Shown piece by piece: positions 52,872 to 62,288 of a stretch of 64,000 nt of DNA. The stretch lies in NCBI GenBank assembly GCA_965232465.1, contig OZ246977.1:310001-374000 (forward strand), read 5' to 3'. The DNA comes from G965232465 sp965232465. GTDB lineage: Bacteria; Pseudomonadota; Alphaproteobacteria; JAQWUY01. Positions within the stretch are counted from its first letter, which is position 1. Every line of letters begins with the position of its first letter. Position numbers and translations under genes: made by a program. The notes beneath the pieces were generated by a model. The model made no database searches. It was not told the DNA's origin and saw nothing but the letters and a program-made list of their open reading frames with translations.

Positions 52872-54373
52872 TTGATATGCAAACTTTTACCGGTTATACC
52901 CCCCATGAGATGCACCCCAAAGTGCGGGATTTTTTGGCACAGCAACAGGGATTACGGATTGGTGACAAAACCATCGTTACCAATGATAAAATTGCCGTTG
53001 AAAACCCGTCTAGCGGTGATATTATCGGACATATCAGTATTGCCGGCACCTCCCATATCGATATCGCTGTTGATACCGCCCGTCAAGCCTTATCGGGCGA
53101 TTGGGGGGTAATGTCTGCTGAACAAAGGGGAATACTGATGTGGCGATTGGCGGATGCTATCGAAGACCATAAACACATATTTGCCGAACTGGATGCATTG
53201 GACAATGGCAAGTCCGTATCGGTGGTGCGGGATGTGGATGTGGTGTATTCGGCAAAGCATTTTCGATATTTTGCCGGTTGGACAAATAAGATTGAAGGCA
53301 AAACCATTCCCGTATCCAGTCCCCATCGTTTTAATTACACAATCAAACAACCGGTGGGGGTATGTGCGTTAATTACCCCTTGGAATTATCCGTTGTTAAT
53401 GGCAAGTTGGAAACTTGCCCCGGCATTGTCGGCGGGGAATACTATACTCTTAAAGCCTGCGGAACAGACCTCATTAAGTGCGTTGTATTTGGCGGATTTG
53501 GCGTTAAAAGTTGGGTTTCCTGCGGGGGTGTTAAATGTGCTTACGGGATATGGTAAAGATACCGGTGCCATGTTGTCCGCCCATCATGGGGTCGACAAAG
53601 TAGCATTTACGGGATCGACACAAACGGGGCAACAGATTGTTGTTAGTTCCGCTGGCAATATAAAAAAAGTATCCCTTGAATTGGGGGGCAAAGCCTCAAA
53701 CATTATCTTTGCTGATGCGGATTTGAACATGGCGGTATCGGGGGCGTTTTGGGCGGGATTTGGCAACAATGGGCAATCCTGTACAGCAGGGGCAAGGCTG
53801 TTTGTCCACAAGGATATATACCCCCAAGTGTTGGAAAAATTGGCACAGATGGCAAATGATATTAAGGTTGGACCGGGGTTTTCCAATACGAATTATGCCT
53901 TAGGACCGGTTATATCACAGGTGCAAATGGAAAAAATATTAAACTATATCAATATGGCCAAAGACCAAGGGGCAAAAGTGGTCGCAGGCGGATATCGTTT
54001 GGGTGTATCAGGGTATTTTATTGCCCCAACTGTTATAACTGATGTGGCGGACAGTATGCAAATTATGTGTGAAGAGGTGTTCGGACCGGTGTTGTGTGTA
54101 ACGCCATTCACCGATGAGGACGAGGTCATACAGCGGGCAAATAATACGGTGTACGGTTTGGCATCGGGGTTTTGGACAACGGATGCCGGTCGTTGTATCC
54201 GCATGGCACAAAAATTACGGGCAGGCACCATCTGGACGAATTGTTGGGGGGATACAGATGCAGGATCCCCATTTGGTGGTATGGGACAAAGTGGATATGG
54301 ACGGGAAATGGGGTCTGAGGCGTTTGATTTATACACACAAACAAAATCAGTGTGGCAAACCGTGACAGAGTAA
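52868..54373 (+). CDS. NAD(P)-dependent aldehyde dehydrogenase
   Basis: A 501-residue aldehyde dehydrogenase. ITPWNYPLLMASWKLAPAL, the glutamate in SLELGGKASNI, and nucleophile Cys305 in NGQSCTAGARLF are visible, with FGGMGQSGYGREMG near the end. Related to betaine/gamma-aminobutyraldehyde types. It probably oxidises the aldehyde left after the aldolase step. Start overlaps the aldolase stop. Confidence 0.93.
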   Translation: MIDMQTFTGYTPHEMHPKVRDFLAQQQGLRIGDKTIVTNDKIAVENPSSGDIIGHISIAGTSHIDIAVDTARQALSGDWGVMSAEQRGILMWRLADAIEDHKHIFAELDALDNGKSVSVVRDVDVVYSAKHFRYFAGWTNKIEGKTIPVSSPHRFNYTIKQPVGVCALITPWNYPLLMASWKLAPALSAGNTILLKPAEQTSLSALYLADLALKVGFPAGVLNVLTGYGKDTGAMLSAHHGVDKVAFTGSTQTGQQIVVSSAGNIKKVSLELGGKASNIIFADADLNMAVSGAFWAGFGNNGQSCTAGARLFVHKDIYPQVLEKLAQMANDIKVGPGFSNTNYALGPVISQVQMEKILNYINMAKDQGAKVVAGGYRLGVSGYFIAPTVITDVADSMQIMCEEVFGPVLCVTPFTDEDEVIQRANNTVYGLASGFWTTDAGRCIRMAQKLRAGTIWTNCWGDTDAGSPFGGMGQSGYGREMGSEAFDLYTQTKSVWQTVTE

Positions 54374-54421
54374 AGTAATATGACAGTGCTTAATCTTAGA
54401 AACATACAGGAGATAAAAACT

Positions 54422-55150
54422 ATGCAAAAACGCAAATATCAAGTGATATATGACGCACTGTACAACCGCTTGCAACAGGGACAGTACCCTGTAGGCATTC
54501 GCCTACCCCCAGAATCCGCTTTGGTACAAGAATTTAATGTGAATCGCTTAACTTTACGCAGGGCGTTGGATATATTGTGTCAAAATGGATATTTGTCCGT
54601 ACGACAAGGCAGTGGCTATATCGTCAATACCATATCACCCCCCGAAGTAAATTGCCTGCATTCGTTTACGGACATTGTCTTAAAACAAGGGCATACCCCA
54701 GGGGCAAAATTATTGGATGTGGAAGTCCCCTACACAGGCGACAGCATCGCATACGCAAACATTTTTGATGAACCTGTATGTTTTATCAGACGGCTTCGCA
54801 CCATTGATGAGGTGCCGTGGTTTTTGGCGGAAACCTATGTGCCAATGGCATTGGTACAGGGGGTGTCCCATGCGGATTTTAATGAAACAGGGCGAAATCA
54901 ATCGATTTTAAATATCCTTCGTAATCGCTTTTCGTTGTCATGGGTAAAAGCCTGTGAAACCATCCAACCACAAATTGCCAGTACGCAGGTTGCCAAATGG
55001 TTGGATGTTGTTCCTAATACTTCATTGTTGGCACAACGGTGTGTGGCGTATGATGAAAATAACCAACCGGTATTTTGTGATTACACTTTGCGGGCAAAAC
55101 CGATCACATACGACTTGGTCGGCATGGAACGGGTTTTAAAGGAAACATAA
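54422..55150 (+). CDS. GntR-family regulator, HutC/UTRA type
   Basis: A 242-residue regulator: winged helix at residues 1-70 (LPPESALVQEFNVNRLTLRR) and UTRA ligand domain in the rest. ATG 54422 has AGGAG 9 bases upstream; the in-frame ATG at 54380 is unlikely. It sits inside the operon it probably controls, with its operator proposed as TTGTATAYACAA at 46263 and 57696. UTRA domains bind small sugars or phosphorylated metabolites, so the inducer is probably a pathway intermediate. Confidence 0.92.
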   Translation: MQKRKYQVIYDALYNRLQQGQYPVGIRLPPESALVQEFNVNRLTLRRALDILCQNGYLSVRQGSGYIVNTISPPEVNCLHSFTDIVLKQGHTPGAKLLDVEVPYTGDSIAYANIFDEPVCFIRRLRTIDEVPWFLAETYVPMALVQGVSHADFNETGRNQSILNILRNRFSLSWVKACETIQPQIASTQVAKWLDVVPNTSLLAQRCVAYDENNQPVFCDYTLRAKPITYDLVGMERVLKET

Positions 55151-55167
55151 ATAAGGAAAGTTAAAAC

Positions 55168-56592
55168 ATGGCATTAAAAATAGGTGTTATCTTATCGTCT
55201 CTGCCCACATATTTTCCAGAAAAATATGGGGTATTTGCGGATGTGGTAAAAACCATCGATTCTGTGTGTACAGAACAACAAGTCCCCTGCGTAGTGGCGG
55301 ACACAGTCCCCATGGATGGCGAAGACACCCGTGCCGTATTGGACGATTTTCAGTGCCAAGGGGTGTCGTTTGTGATCTTGGTACATGGGGGGTTTACCAT
55401 GGGGGATGTGGCACGGGAAGTTGCCATCAGTACCTTGCCCAGTGCCATTTGGGCAACGGTGGAGCCGACGCTTGAAGGAGATGTGCAGTTAAATAATTTT
55501 GTGTCGTTAAATATGAGCATGTCCATATTCCGTAAATTTCGTGATTGTAAAACCCACCCTGTGGTATGGATGTATGGCAACCCAGACGATACCCAAATAC
55601 ACCAAAAATTAACAACGCATATTATGGGCTTAAAGGTAAAACATGCTTTACAGTCCTTAAAAATTGGGCTGATTGGCAATGTGGCACCGACCTTTTATAA
55701 TATGGAAGTATCCAACACCACCCTTAAACAACGGCTTGGGGTAACGGTGGAAAATATCGATATGCAAGTACTGTTACAGGGCATGGATTCGTGCAGTGAT
55801 GCGGATATGCAAGCCGAATATGCCATCATGCAACAGCACATAGATTTTTCGCCTATGAACTGTACACAAATTGATAAAACCGTCCGTTGTGTGTTGGCGT
55901 TAAGAAAAATTGCCACAGATGGCGGATATGGGGCATTGGCGGTGTCCGATTGGCCCGTGTTGCAACAGCCCCCCTATACCATGCACCCCGGTATGGCATT
56001 TAGTTGGTTGGAACAACATGATGTTTACCCCATTGCCAGCGAAGGCGATGTGTTGGGGGCGGTAAGCCAATTTGTGGCGTTACAGGTAACACGACGGGTG
56101 GGCTGTATTTTGGATATGACTCTGCCCCAATTTGACAAAAACCGTATTCTGTTATGGCATGGGGGTGGGGGGGCGTTGTCCTATGCGGACGGATTTTCAG
56201 ACGGCGTCAAAGTCCCTTGTGTGCCACATCCGATGATAGGACGGGGGACAGACGCACAAAATACTTTTGGTGCCATTGCTGATTTTCAGTTTGCCACAGG
56301 GGAATATAGCATATTCAGAATATCCGATGACAGTCAGGGGCTGTGGGCGATTGAGGCGGATATTGTGCCACTTGAAACAGGTGCCACGGGGTATACAGGG
56401 TGCAGGGGGTGGATACGGCATTATCGCAGTGTAAACGGTACCCATAATACCCAAGACATTGTGTCTTCGATTATGCAGCATGGCATTGAACATCACTTTA
56501 TTTTGGCACCAAATAGGGTGCTGAATATTTTACAGTCTGTTGCCATATGGTGTCAGATGCATATGTATCATATTGATAATACACAGAAATAA
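55168..56592 (+). CDS. L-fucose/L-arabinose isomerase-like protein
   Basis: A 474-residue protein resembling the L-fucose isomerase family: N-terminal Rossmann-type domains (KIGVILSSLPTYF, CQGVSFVILVHGGF, IGLIGNVAPTFYNMEV) and a C-terminal barrel (RILLWHGGGGALSYADG). Members need Mn to convert aldoses into ketoses. Metal ligands could not be assigned with certainty. Placed after the regulator gene, it would supply the ketose for DhaK/DhaL. Specificity unknown; it could also be a family member with another role. Confidence 0.78.
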   Translation: MALKIGVILSSLPTYFPEKYGVFADVVKTIDSVCTEQQVPCVVADTVPMDGEDTRAVLDDFQCQGVSFVILVHGGFTMGDVAREVAISTLPSAIWATVEPTLEGDVQLNNFVSLNMSMSIFRKFRDCKTHPVVWMYGNPDDTQIHQKLTTHIMGLKVKHALQSLKIGLIGNVAPTFYNMEVSNTTLKQRLGVTVENIDMQVLLQGMDSCSDADMQAEYAIMQQHIDFSPMNCTQIDKTVRCVLALRKIATDGGYGALAVSDWPVLQQPPYTMHPGMAFSWLEQHDVYPIASEGDVLGAVSQFVALQVTRRVGCILDMTLPQFDKNRILLWHGGGGALSYADGFSDGVKVPCVPHPMIGRGTDAQNTFGAIADFQFATGEYSIFRISDDSQGLWAIEADIVPLETGATGYTGCRGWIRHYRSVNGTHNTQDIVSSIMQHGIEHHFILAPNRVLNILQSVAIWCQMHMYHIDNTQK

Positions 56593-56613
56593 CATATAAC
56601 AGGGACTTAAAAC

Positions 56614-57672
56614 ATGACAAAGGTGGAATTAACAGGTATAAGCAAAAAGTTTGGCGACTTTACCGCTTTAAAAGCATTGGACTGTACCATAGAATCGGGG
56701 GAATTAGTGGCGTTGCTTGGTCCTTCGGGGTGTGGTAAGACCACGACTTTACGGATGATTTCAGGGCTAGAATCTCCCACCACTGGTGAAATTTTATTTG
56801 ATGGTAAAGATATATCAGGATATGCGGTACAATCCCGTAATGTGGGTATGGTATTTCAGCGATATGCCCTGTTCCCCCATATGTCTGTTGCTAAAAATAT
56901 TACCTTTGGCTTAGATGTACATCATGTTGGTAAATCCGAAATTGCCGAACGGCTTGATGAGATTTTAGATATTGTGCAATTGCGGGAATTTAAGGATAGA
57001 TTCCCATCACAATTGTCGGGGGGACAGATGCAACGGGTGGCAATTGCCCGTACACTTATTACCAAGCCGTCCGTATTGATGATGGATGAACCGCTTGCCA
57101 ATTTGGATACAAAACTACGGGGCGAAATGCGGGCGTTTATTAAGAAATTGCAACGCTCCTTTGGTATTACCACTATTTTTGTGACCCACGATCAAACTGA
57201 GGCAATGGAACTTGCCGATCGTATCGCAGTCATTTTTGACGGGGAACTTGCCCAGTACGATGTGCCAGAAAACATTTATAACCGTCCTGCTTCATTGGCG
57301 GTTGCTGATTTTATGGGGGCGGATAATATTATCCTCGCAACGGTAACAGGGAAAAATACCGTGCAAACGACACTGGGGGCATTATCGGTTGATACATTAT
57401 CAGAAATACCATGTACCACAGGGGATGATATGCATGTGATGATTCGTTCTGAATCTATTCAGATATATGAATCACAACCGTCTGTATCTGAGAATACACA
57501 TCATATTCAAGGCACTATACTGTCCCGTGATTTTTTTGGGGCGACCATACAATATACGGTACAATGTGGTGATGATACACTGATTGTAAACCAACAAGGC
57601 ACACGATTATTAGATATGGGCATATCCGTATGGCTTAGCATACAAACGGACCATATTTGGGCGATAAAATAA
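56614..57672 (+). CDS. ABC transporter ATPase (PotA/YnjD-like)
   Basis: A 352-residue ATP-binding subunit. Walker A GPSGCGKTT (36-44), signature LSGGQMQRVAIARTL, Walker B VLMMDEPLANLD and switch VTHDQTEAM are visible; the C-terminal TOBE domain begins near residue 240. It serves the binding protein and permeases after it. 21 bases after the isomerase gene; followed by a 127-base gap with a separate promoter. Confidence 0.93.
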   Translation: MTKVELTGISKKFGDFTALKALDCTIESGELVALLGPSGCGKTTTLRMISGLESPTTGEILFDGKDISGYAVQSRNVGMVFQRYALFPHMSVAKNITFGLDVHHVGKSEIAERLDEILDIVQLREFKDRFPSQLSGGQMQRVAIARTLITKPSVLMMDEPLANLDTKLRGEMRAFIKKLQRSFGITTIFVTHDQTEAMELADRIAVIFDGELAQYDVPENIYNRPASLAVADFMGADNIILATVTGKNTVQTTLGALSVDTLSEIPCTTGDDMHVMIRSESIQIYESQPSVSENTHHIQGTILSRDFFGATIQYTVQCGDDTLIVNQQGTRLLDMGISVWLSIQTDHIWAIK

Positions 57673-57695
57673 AAGTTTAATTTGTTTACATAAAA

Positions 57696-57727
57696 TTGTA
57701 TACACAAATTTTATTTTGTGATATAAT
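57696..57727 (+). promoter_or_regulatory. Second operator/promoter of the catabolic locus
   Basis: The palindrome TTGTATACACAA (57696-57707, flanked AAA/ATT) is followed by TATAAT (57722-57727). TATACA inside the operator is in -35 position (17-base spacing), so a repressor here would cover the -35 region. The leader to the binding-protein ATG is about 65 bases. Confidence 0.65.
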
Positions 57728-57799
57728 ACACACAGTTAGCATAAATGAAAAAGGATGTGCTATCGTATTTTTAACTAAAATAGAGAGAAGGACTATGAA

Positions 57800-59140
57800 A
57801 TGAAAAAAATCCTATTAACATCTGTACTAGCTTGCACTTTGCCATTATCAGCGGTAATGGCAAGTGATGTACATACATTCCGTCAAGACTTTTTGGCGGG
57901 TAAACTCACTTGGGAACAAGTGGAGGCTGCTGCCCGCAAAGAAGGGAAAGTCAACTTCCACCATTGGGGCGGTGCGGATACTATCAATGGCTGGGTGGAC
58001 GGTGTTGCCGGTCCTGCGGTCAAGAAAAAAGGTATCAAATTGAACGCTGTTCGCAGTAACCCCAAAGATTCCGTGGATGTGATACTAGCGGAAAAATCCG
58101 CAGGTAAAGGCTTGGGCGAAGGCAGTGTCGATTTAATGTGGGTAAATGGTGAAAACTTTGCCACATTAAAACGCAATAATGCTTTGTTTGGCAGTTTTGT
58201 ACATTTGTTACCGAATGCCAAAAACTTTGAACTGAATGCCAGTGACCCCCGATCTTTGCAAAACTTGCGGGACTTTGGTATCATGAACGATGGGGCAGAG
58301 GCCCCTTGGTCTGGGGAACAATACATTTGTCATTATAATTCTGCCACTGTTGCCGATGGTAAGGTGCCGTCTGATTTCAATGATTTAAAGACTTATTTAC
58401 AAGAAAATCCCGGGCGATTTGCATATATCAAGCCTCCACATTATTTGGGTAACACCTTTGTACAAACCGTACTATATGCCCATACGCCTAATGGCGATGG
58501 GGCGGAAAGCTTCCAACAGGGGGCAAAAGAAATATCCGCAACGGAACTGGCAAGACGCATTAAGCCGGGAATGCAGTATTTACGGGATATTGAGCCTTAC
58601 TTGTTGGGCGGTGCTTCTGGCAAAGCCCAATATCCGAACAGCCCCACCGAACAAGATGGCTTGTTTATGAACAAGCAAGTCGACTTTGCGTGTAAATTTG
58701 GCTATTATGCCGCATCTGTCGGTATGGCACAGGGAACCTATCCTGAATCAGGCAAGCAGTTTATTTTCCCTAAGAAAATGATGATTGCCAACAAAAACTT
58801 CTTGGCGATTCCTGTGAACGCACCAAACCCTGCGTCTGCGTTGGTATTTATTAACTATATGATGTCTGTCGAAGCCCAAGCCAGCAAACTAAAAGGAGCG
58901 GGCATGCCATCGGCAACCGATGTCTGGAAGCTGAGCAGTGCCGATGTCAAAACCCTGCAAGATAATGCCCCAGCGTTAATCGGTGTGACCGATCAACAAT
59001 TAGCGGACAATGCAGTATCTGATACCAATGCATCGTTGGTGGATATTATCGAAGCCGTATGGTTGGAATATATCGAACGCAAATCGGATAAATCCATAGA
59101 AGAAATCACTGCAAAAGTGTATGCGGATATGGGGTATTAA
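57800..59140 (+). CDS. ABC transporter substrate-binding protein (YnjB-like)
   Basis: A 446-residue extracellular solute-binding protein with signal peptide (ILLTSVLACTLPLSAVMA). VNFHHWGGADTINGWVDG, and DLMWVNGENF are segments typical of YnjB/thiamine-like receptors (family 1 type). Ligand unknown; a sugar-base compound is consistent with the hydrolase and isomerase genes. Has its own promoter, then a repeat and a terminator hairpin before the permeases, which would make it the best expressed part of the transporter. Confidence 0.88.
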   Translation: MKKILLTSVLACTLPLSAVMASDVHTFRQDFLAGKLTWEQVEAAARKEGKVNFHHWGGADTINGWVDGVAGPAVKKKGIKLNAVRSNPKDSVDVILAEKSAGKGLGEGSVDLMWVNGENFATLKRNNALFGSFVHLLPNAKNFELNASDPRSLQNLRDFGIMNDGAEAPWSGEQYICHYNSATVADGKVPSDFNDLKTYLQENPGRFAYIKPPHYLGNTFVQTVLYAHTPNGDGAESFQQGAKEISATELARRIKPGMQYLRDIEPYLLGGASGKAQYPNSPTEQDGLFMNKQVDFACKFGYYAASVGMAQGTYPESGKQFIFPKKMMIANKNFLAIPVNAPNPASALVFINYMMSVEAQASKLKGAGMPSATDVWKLSSADVKTLQDNAPALIGVTDQQLADNAVSDTNASLVDIIEAVWLEYIERKSDKSIEEITAKVYADMGY

Positions 59141-59150
59141 CCTTTAATTA

Positions 59151-59323
59151 TAGCCAATTTGGTGTAAAATGATTATACTATAATGAAAATGTTTTTTGAT
59201 TTTAAAGGGGTGAGTTTTAGGAACCGAACGCAGGCAATAGCACCGCTATTGCCAAGTGAGAGTGACGACAAAATTGCCCCTTTAAAATTAAAAAATATAT
59301 ATCATTTTATATCGAATTGGCTA
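59151..59323. repeat. MITE-like element copy B (173 bp)
   Basis: Ends TAGCCAATTTGGTGTAAAAT (59151 on) and, complemented from 59323, TAGCCAATTCGATATAAAAT, imperfect inverted repeats of about 25 bases. Inside: hairpin GGCAATAGC-ACC-GCTATTGCC (59233-59253), ACCGAACGCAG and GTGACGACAAAATTG, shared with copy A (45928-46081) on the other strand. Sits between the binding-protein and permease genes. A short frame inside (59183-59365) is judged non-coding. Confidence 0.78.
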
Positions 59324-59326
59324 TAT

Positions 59327-59370
59327 ATACAGCCTGCTTGCAATGGGTGGGCTGTATTTTTATAATTTTT
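59327..59370 (+). terminator. Intrinsic terminator between binding-protein and permease genes
   Basis: ATACAGCC (59327-59334) and GGCTGTAT (59350-59357) pair around a 15-base loop, then T-rich TTTTATAATTTTTTT. Probably partial, reducing permease expression relative to the binding protein, since no other promoter is obvious before the permeases. Confidence 0.65.
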
Positions 59371-59388
59371 TTATAGTGGGAAAAGGCG

Positions 59389-60279
59389 ATGGCTGTTAAA
59401 AAACAACATGGATTTTCTGTGCCACTTTGGGTACAACTTGCCCCTGTTATGTTGGTAATGGGGGGGCTGTTTGTCGGGGCGTTTGTGTTTGCGTTGGTGC
59501 AATCGTTTGGATATGCCCCGTGGTATGGTATCAATACTTTCCCTACTTTTTCGTATTATAATACTTTGCTGAGCGATGATAGTTTTTGGTTTTCCGCTGG
59601 ATTGACTTTTTATTATGCGGTGGTTGCCACCTTTTTATCGTTTGTTTTCGGTACGGCACTGGCGTTAAGTATGATGAAACATTTTCGTTTTAAGGGGGTG
59701 TACAAGTATATTTATAAATTCCCCATGATGATACCGTATTCGGTGGGGATTGCACTAGCGGTGATTATGATGGGCAACAGTGGTATTATATCCCGCCTAA
59801 TGTGGTATTTTGGTTTTATTGAACATCCGAACGAATTTGTCCCTATGTTAAAGACCTATTACGGGTGGGGAATTATTGCCGTATATGTATGGAAGCAAAC
59901 CCCATTTGTGGCGTTAACCGTGTATTCGGTGTTGTTGGGTATGGGCAGGGACACCATTGAAAGTGCTATGATATTAGGGGCAGGGCGGATGAAAATATTT
60001 TATAGTGTTATCTTGCCACAAATTTTACCGGGGGTTGTGGCGGCAACCTTAATTTGTTTTGCGTTTAATATTGGGGCGTTTGAGGCACCATTTATTTTAG
60101 GGGCGGGATTTCCAGAAACCCTACCCGTCATGGCATGGCGGTATTTTAACGATGCAAATATGGAAATGCGATTGCTTGGTATGGCAACAGTGGTGACCCT
60201 AACGCTGATAGTATCGGTTATATTGTACCTGTACTTAAAATCCTATCGGGCGTATGAACACAAAATCGGACGGCAATAA
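59389..60279 (+). CDS. ABC transporter permease 1
   Basis: A 296-residue inner membrane permease with six helices and the EAA loop (ESAMILGAGRMKIFYSVILPQI, seen as G-A-x6-F-x2-V-I-L-P). Belongs to the PotB/YnjC group. AAGG site before the ATG. Confidence 0.92.
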   Translation: MAVKKQHGFSVPLWVQLAPVMLVMGGLFVGAFVFALVQSFGYAPWYGINTFPTFSYYNTLLSDDSFWFSAGLTFYYAVVATFLSFVFGTALALSMMKHFRFKGVYKYIYKFPMMIPYSVGIALAVIMMGNSGIISRLMWYFGFIEHPNEFVPMLKTYYGWGIIAVYVWKQTPFVALTVYSVLLGMGRDTIESAMILGAGRMKIFYSVILPQILPGVVAATLICFAFNIGAFEAPFILGAGFPETLPVMAWRYFNDANMEMRLLGMATVVTLTLIVSVILYLYLKSYRAYEHKIGRQ

Positions 60280-60280
60280 A

Positions 60281-61141
60281 ATGATAGCAAAAAAGCAAAA
60301 ATTCGTATCACAAACACGGTTAAGTAATGGACAGAAAATATATCTGTTGTTACTGGCAGGCTTTATTTTAGGCCCGTTTTTACCGCTGATTATTCAAAGT
60401 TTTTCTTTCCGTTGGGCATGGCCCGATTTGTTGCCATCCAGATGGTGGTTGCAACAACGGGAAAATGCGATGTTTCCGCTTGCGTGGGATTATGTGTTTT
60501 CCCCCGCCAGTCGCATATGGGAAGCCACCTTAAACACGGTGTTTATTGGCGTGTGTGTGACGGTTATATGTTTGATTGTGGCACTGCCCGCCGCACGGGT
60601 TTTGGCACGGGAAAGTTTTCGGGGCAAAAGTGCGTTTGAATTTTTCCTGTCGATGCCGTTAATAGTTCCCGAAACAGCGATTGCCTTGGGGCTGTTAATG
60701 TTGTTTATTCAAGTGGGCTTGGCGGGGACTTATACGGCAATTATTATTGTGCATCTGATACCAACCATTCCGTATATGATTAGGATGCTAACATCTGTAT
60801 ACCAAGGGTTAGGGCTAGATTATGAAGAACAAGCCCAAATCTTAGGGGCGACCAAGTGGCAAATACTTACCCGTGTGACAATCCCTATGCTGATGCCGGG
60901 GATATTGGCGGGGATGTTGTTGACATTTTTGGTGTCGACCAACATATTTTTGCTGACTTTCTTTATGGGGTTGGGGGAAATTTATACCTTGCCTACTTTG
61001 TTATTTTCCAAAATCGAAGGGGGACAGATAAACTCTTCTGGGGCGGGGATTACCTTGCTTGTGACCTTGCCGGGGCTTATCTTGTTGCTGTTGTCCGAAC
61101 GGTTTATCAAAGAAGAAGCATTCGGGGTAAGCACCCATTAA
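60281..61141 (+). CDS. ABC transporter permease 2
   Basis: A 286-residue permease of PotC type with six helices and an EAA loop (EEQAQILGATKWQILTRVTI). ATG 60281 is one base after the stop of permease 1 with CGGACGG before it; an in-frame ATG at 60254 would overlap permease 1 by 26 bases and cannot be excluded. Confidence 0.9.
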   Translation: MIAKKQKFVSQTRLSNGQKIYLLLLAGFILGPFLPLIIQSFSFRWAWPDLLPSRWWLQQRENAMFPLAWDYVFSPASRIWEATLNTVFIGVCVTVICLIVALPAARVLARESFRGKSAFEFFLSMPLIVPETAIALGLLMLFIQVGLAGTYTAIIIVHLIPTIPYMIRMLTSVYQGLGLDYEEQAQILGATKWQILTRVTIPMLMPGILAGMLLTFLVSTNIFLLTFFMGLGEIYTLPTLLFSKIEGGQINSSGAGITLLVTLPGLILLLLSERFIKEEAFGVSTH

Positions 61142-61169
61142 AAAAAATATTATATAAAAGAGAGAGAGC

Positions 61170-62282
61170 ATGGCAGTACCAACACACATATTACAAAAAT
61201 TTCCTAAACTGTCCGAATCCATATACGCACAACGGCTTGCCCGTCCGCTAAAGGGGGCAAAAGTGATTATCGATACGGATACGGCAAATGAAATTGACGA
61301 TCAATACGCCTTGGCATGGGCGTTGTTAAGTCCCGACCGATTACATGTTGTTGGGGTTACGGCGGAGCCATTTTCCTTTGTCCATCATCGTCAGGATTTA
61401 ATAGAGGAATGTATCAATTTAAAACATAATATGGGTGAGGCAGACGGCACCACCCCCTATATTGCCAGTGAGTGGGCAAAACGGGTGGTGGCACAAGGCA
61501 TTGACCCCGCCACTGATTTAGTGTTTAGTACCGTAAAACAAGGGGCGGAGCTGTCATATCATGAAATTATCAGGGTATTTGAAAAATGCCACCAAGACCC
61601 CACAAACAAGGTATTTCGGGGGTCTGAATCGTATTTACCCGATTGGAACAGCCCTATCGATAGCCCATCGGCACGGTTTATCATAGATCAGGCACGGGCG
61701 TGCGGTGCGGATGAACCGTTGTATATTTTGGCGATGGGGGCGGTAACAAATATTGCTTCTGCGTTGTTAATGGCACCGGATATTATCAATAACATAGTGG
61801 TGGTGTGGACTTCTTCTTTTCCATCTTATGCCCCATTTGAAAACTCTGCTTCGTTAAATTTAATTCAAGATTTAAAAGCATCACAATTATTGTTTGCTTG
61901 TGGTGTGCCACATGTGTATTTACCGGGGTATCATGTGGGTGCCCAACTTAAAATATCCCTGCCTGAAATGGAGCGGTTTGTCAAGGGCAAAGGGGATATA
62001 GGCGATTACTTGCACCATCTGTACACCAACAATCCTTTGCATACTTTGTTTGTCATTACCAATGCGGAAACAAAAACTTGGGTCATATGGGATATTATCA
62101 ATGTGGCATGGATGCTTAATCCCACATATGTATCCGATTTTATAACAACTTCGCCCATATTGGGGGACGATTTAAAGTATCATCACCCAACAACCGCCCA
62201 CCCCATGCGTGAAGCGTTTGATGTGGACAGGGATTCTATATTCGAAGACCTATACGCATGCTTACAAACACAAGTGGGATAA
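61170..62282 (+). CDS. Inosine/uridine-preferring nucleoside hydrolase family protein
   Basis: A 370-residue N-ribohydrolase. The calcium-binding motif is Asp35-x-Asp37-x5-Asp43-Asp44 in IIDTDTANEIDDQYALAW; AMGAVTNIASALL is the second family segment. Cleaves N-glycosidic bonds, releasing a free (deoxy)ribose-like sugar. No signal peptide, so it acts after import. Its presence next to the importer suggests a nucleoside-like substrate. GAGAGAG site before ATG. Confidence 0.9.
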   Translation: MAVPTHILQKFPKLSESIYAQRLARPLKGAKVIIDTDTANEIDDQYALAWALLSPDRLHVVGVTAEPFSFVHHRQDLIEECINLKHNMGEADGTTPYIASEWAKRVVAQGIDPATDLVFSTVKQGAELSYHEIIRVFEKCHQDPTNKVFRGSESYLPDWNSPIDSPSARFIIDQARACGADEPLYILAMGAVTNIASALLMAPDIINNIVVVWTSSFPSYAPFENSASLNLIQDLKASQLLFACGVPHVYLPGYHVGAQLKISLPEMERFVKGKGDIGDYLHHLYTNNPLHTLFVITNAETKTWVIWDIINVAWMLNPTYVSDFITTSPILGDDLKYHHPTTAHPMREAFDVDRDSIFEDLYACLQTQVG

Positions 62283-62288
62283 TACCAC

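Noticed and set aside
59183..59365. 60-codon frame with a Met start
   Set aside because: Falls inside the MITE-like repeat and terminator; the related copy A does not keep an equivalent frame with start and stop.
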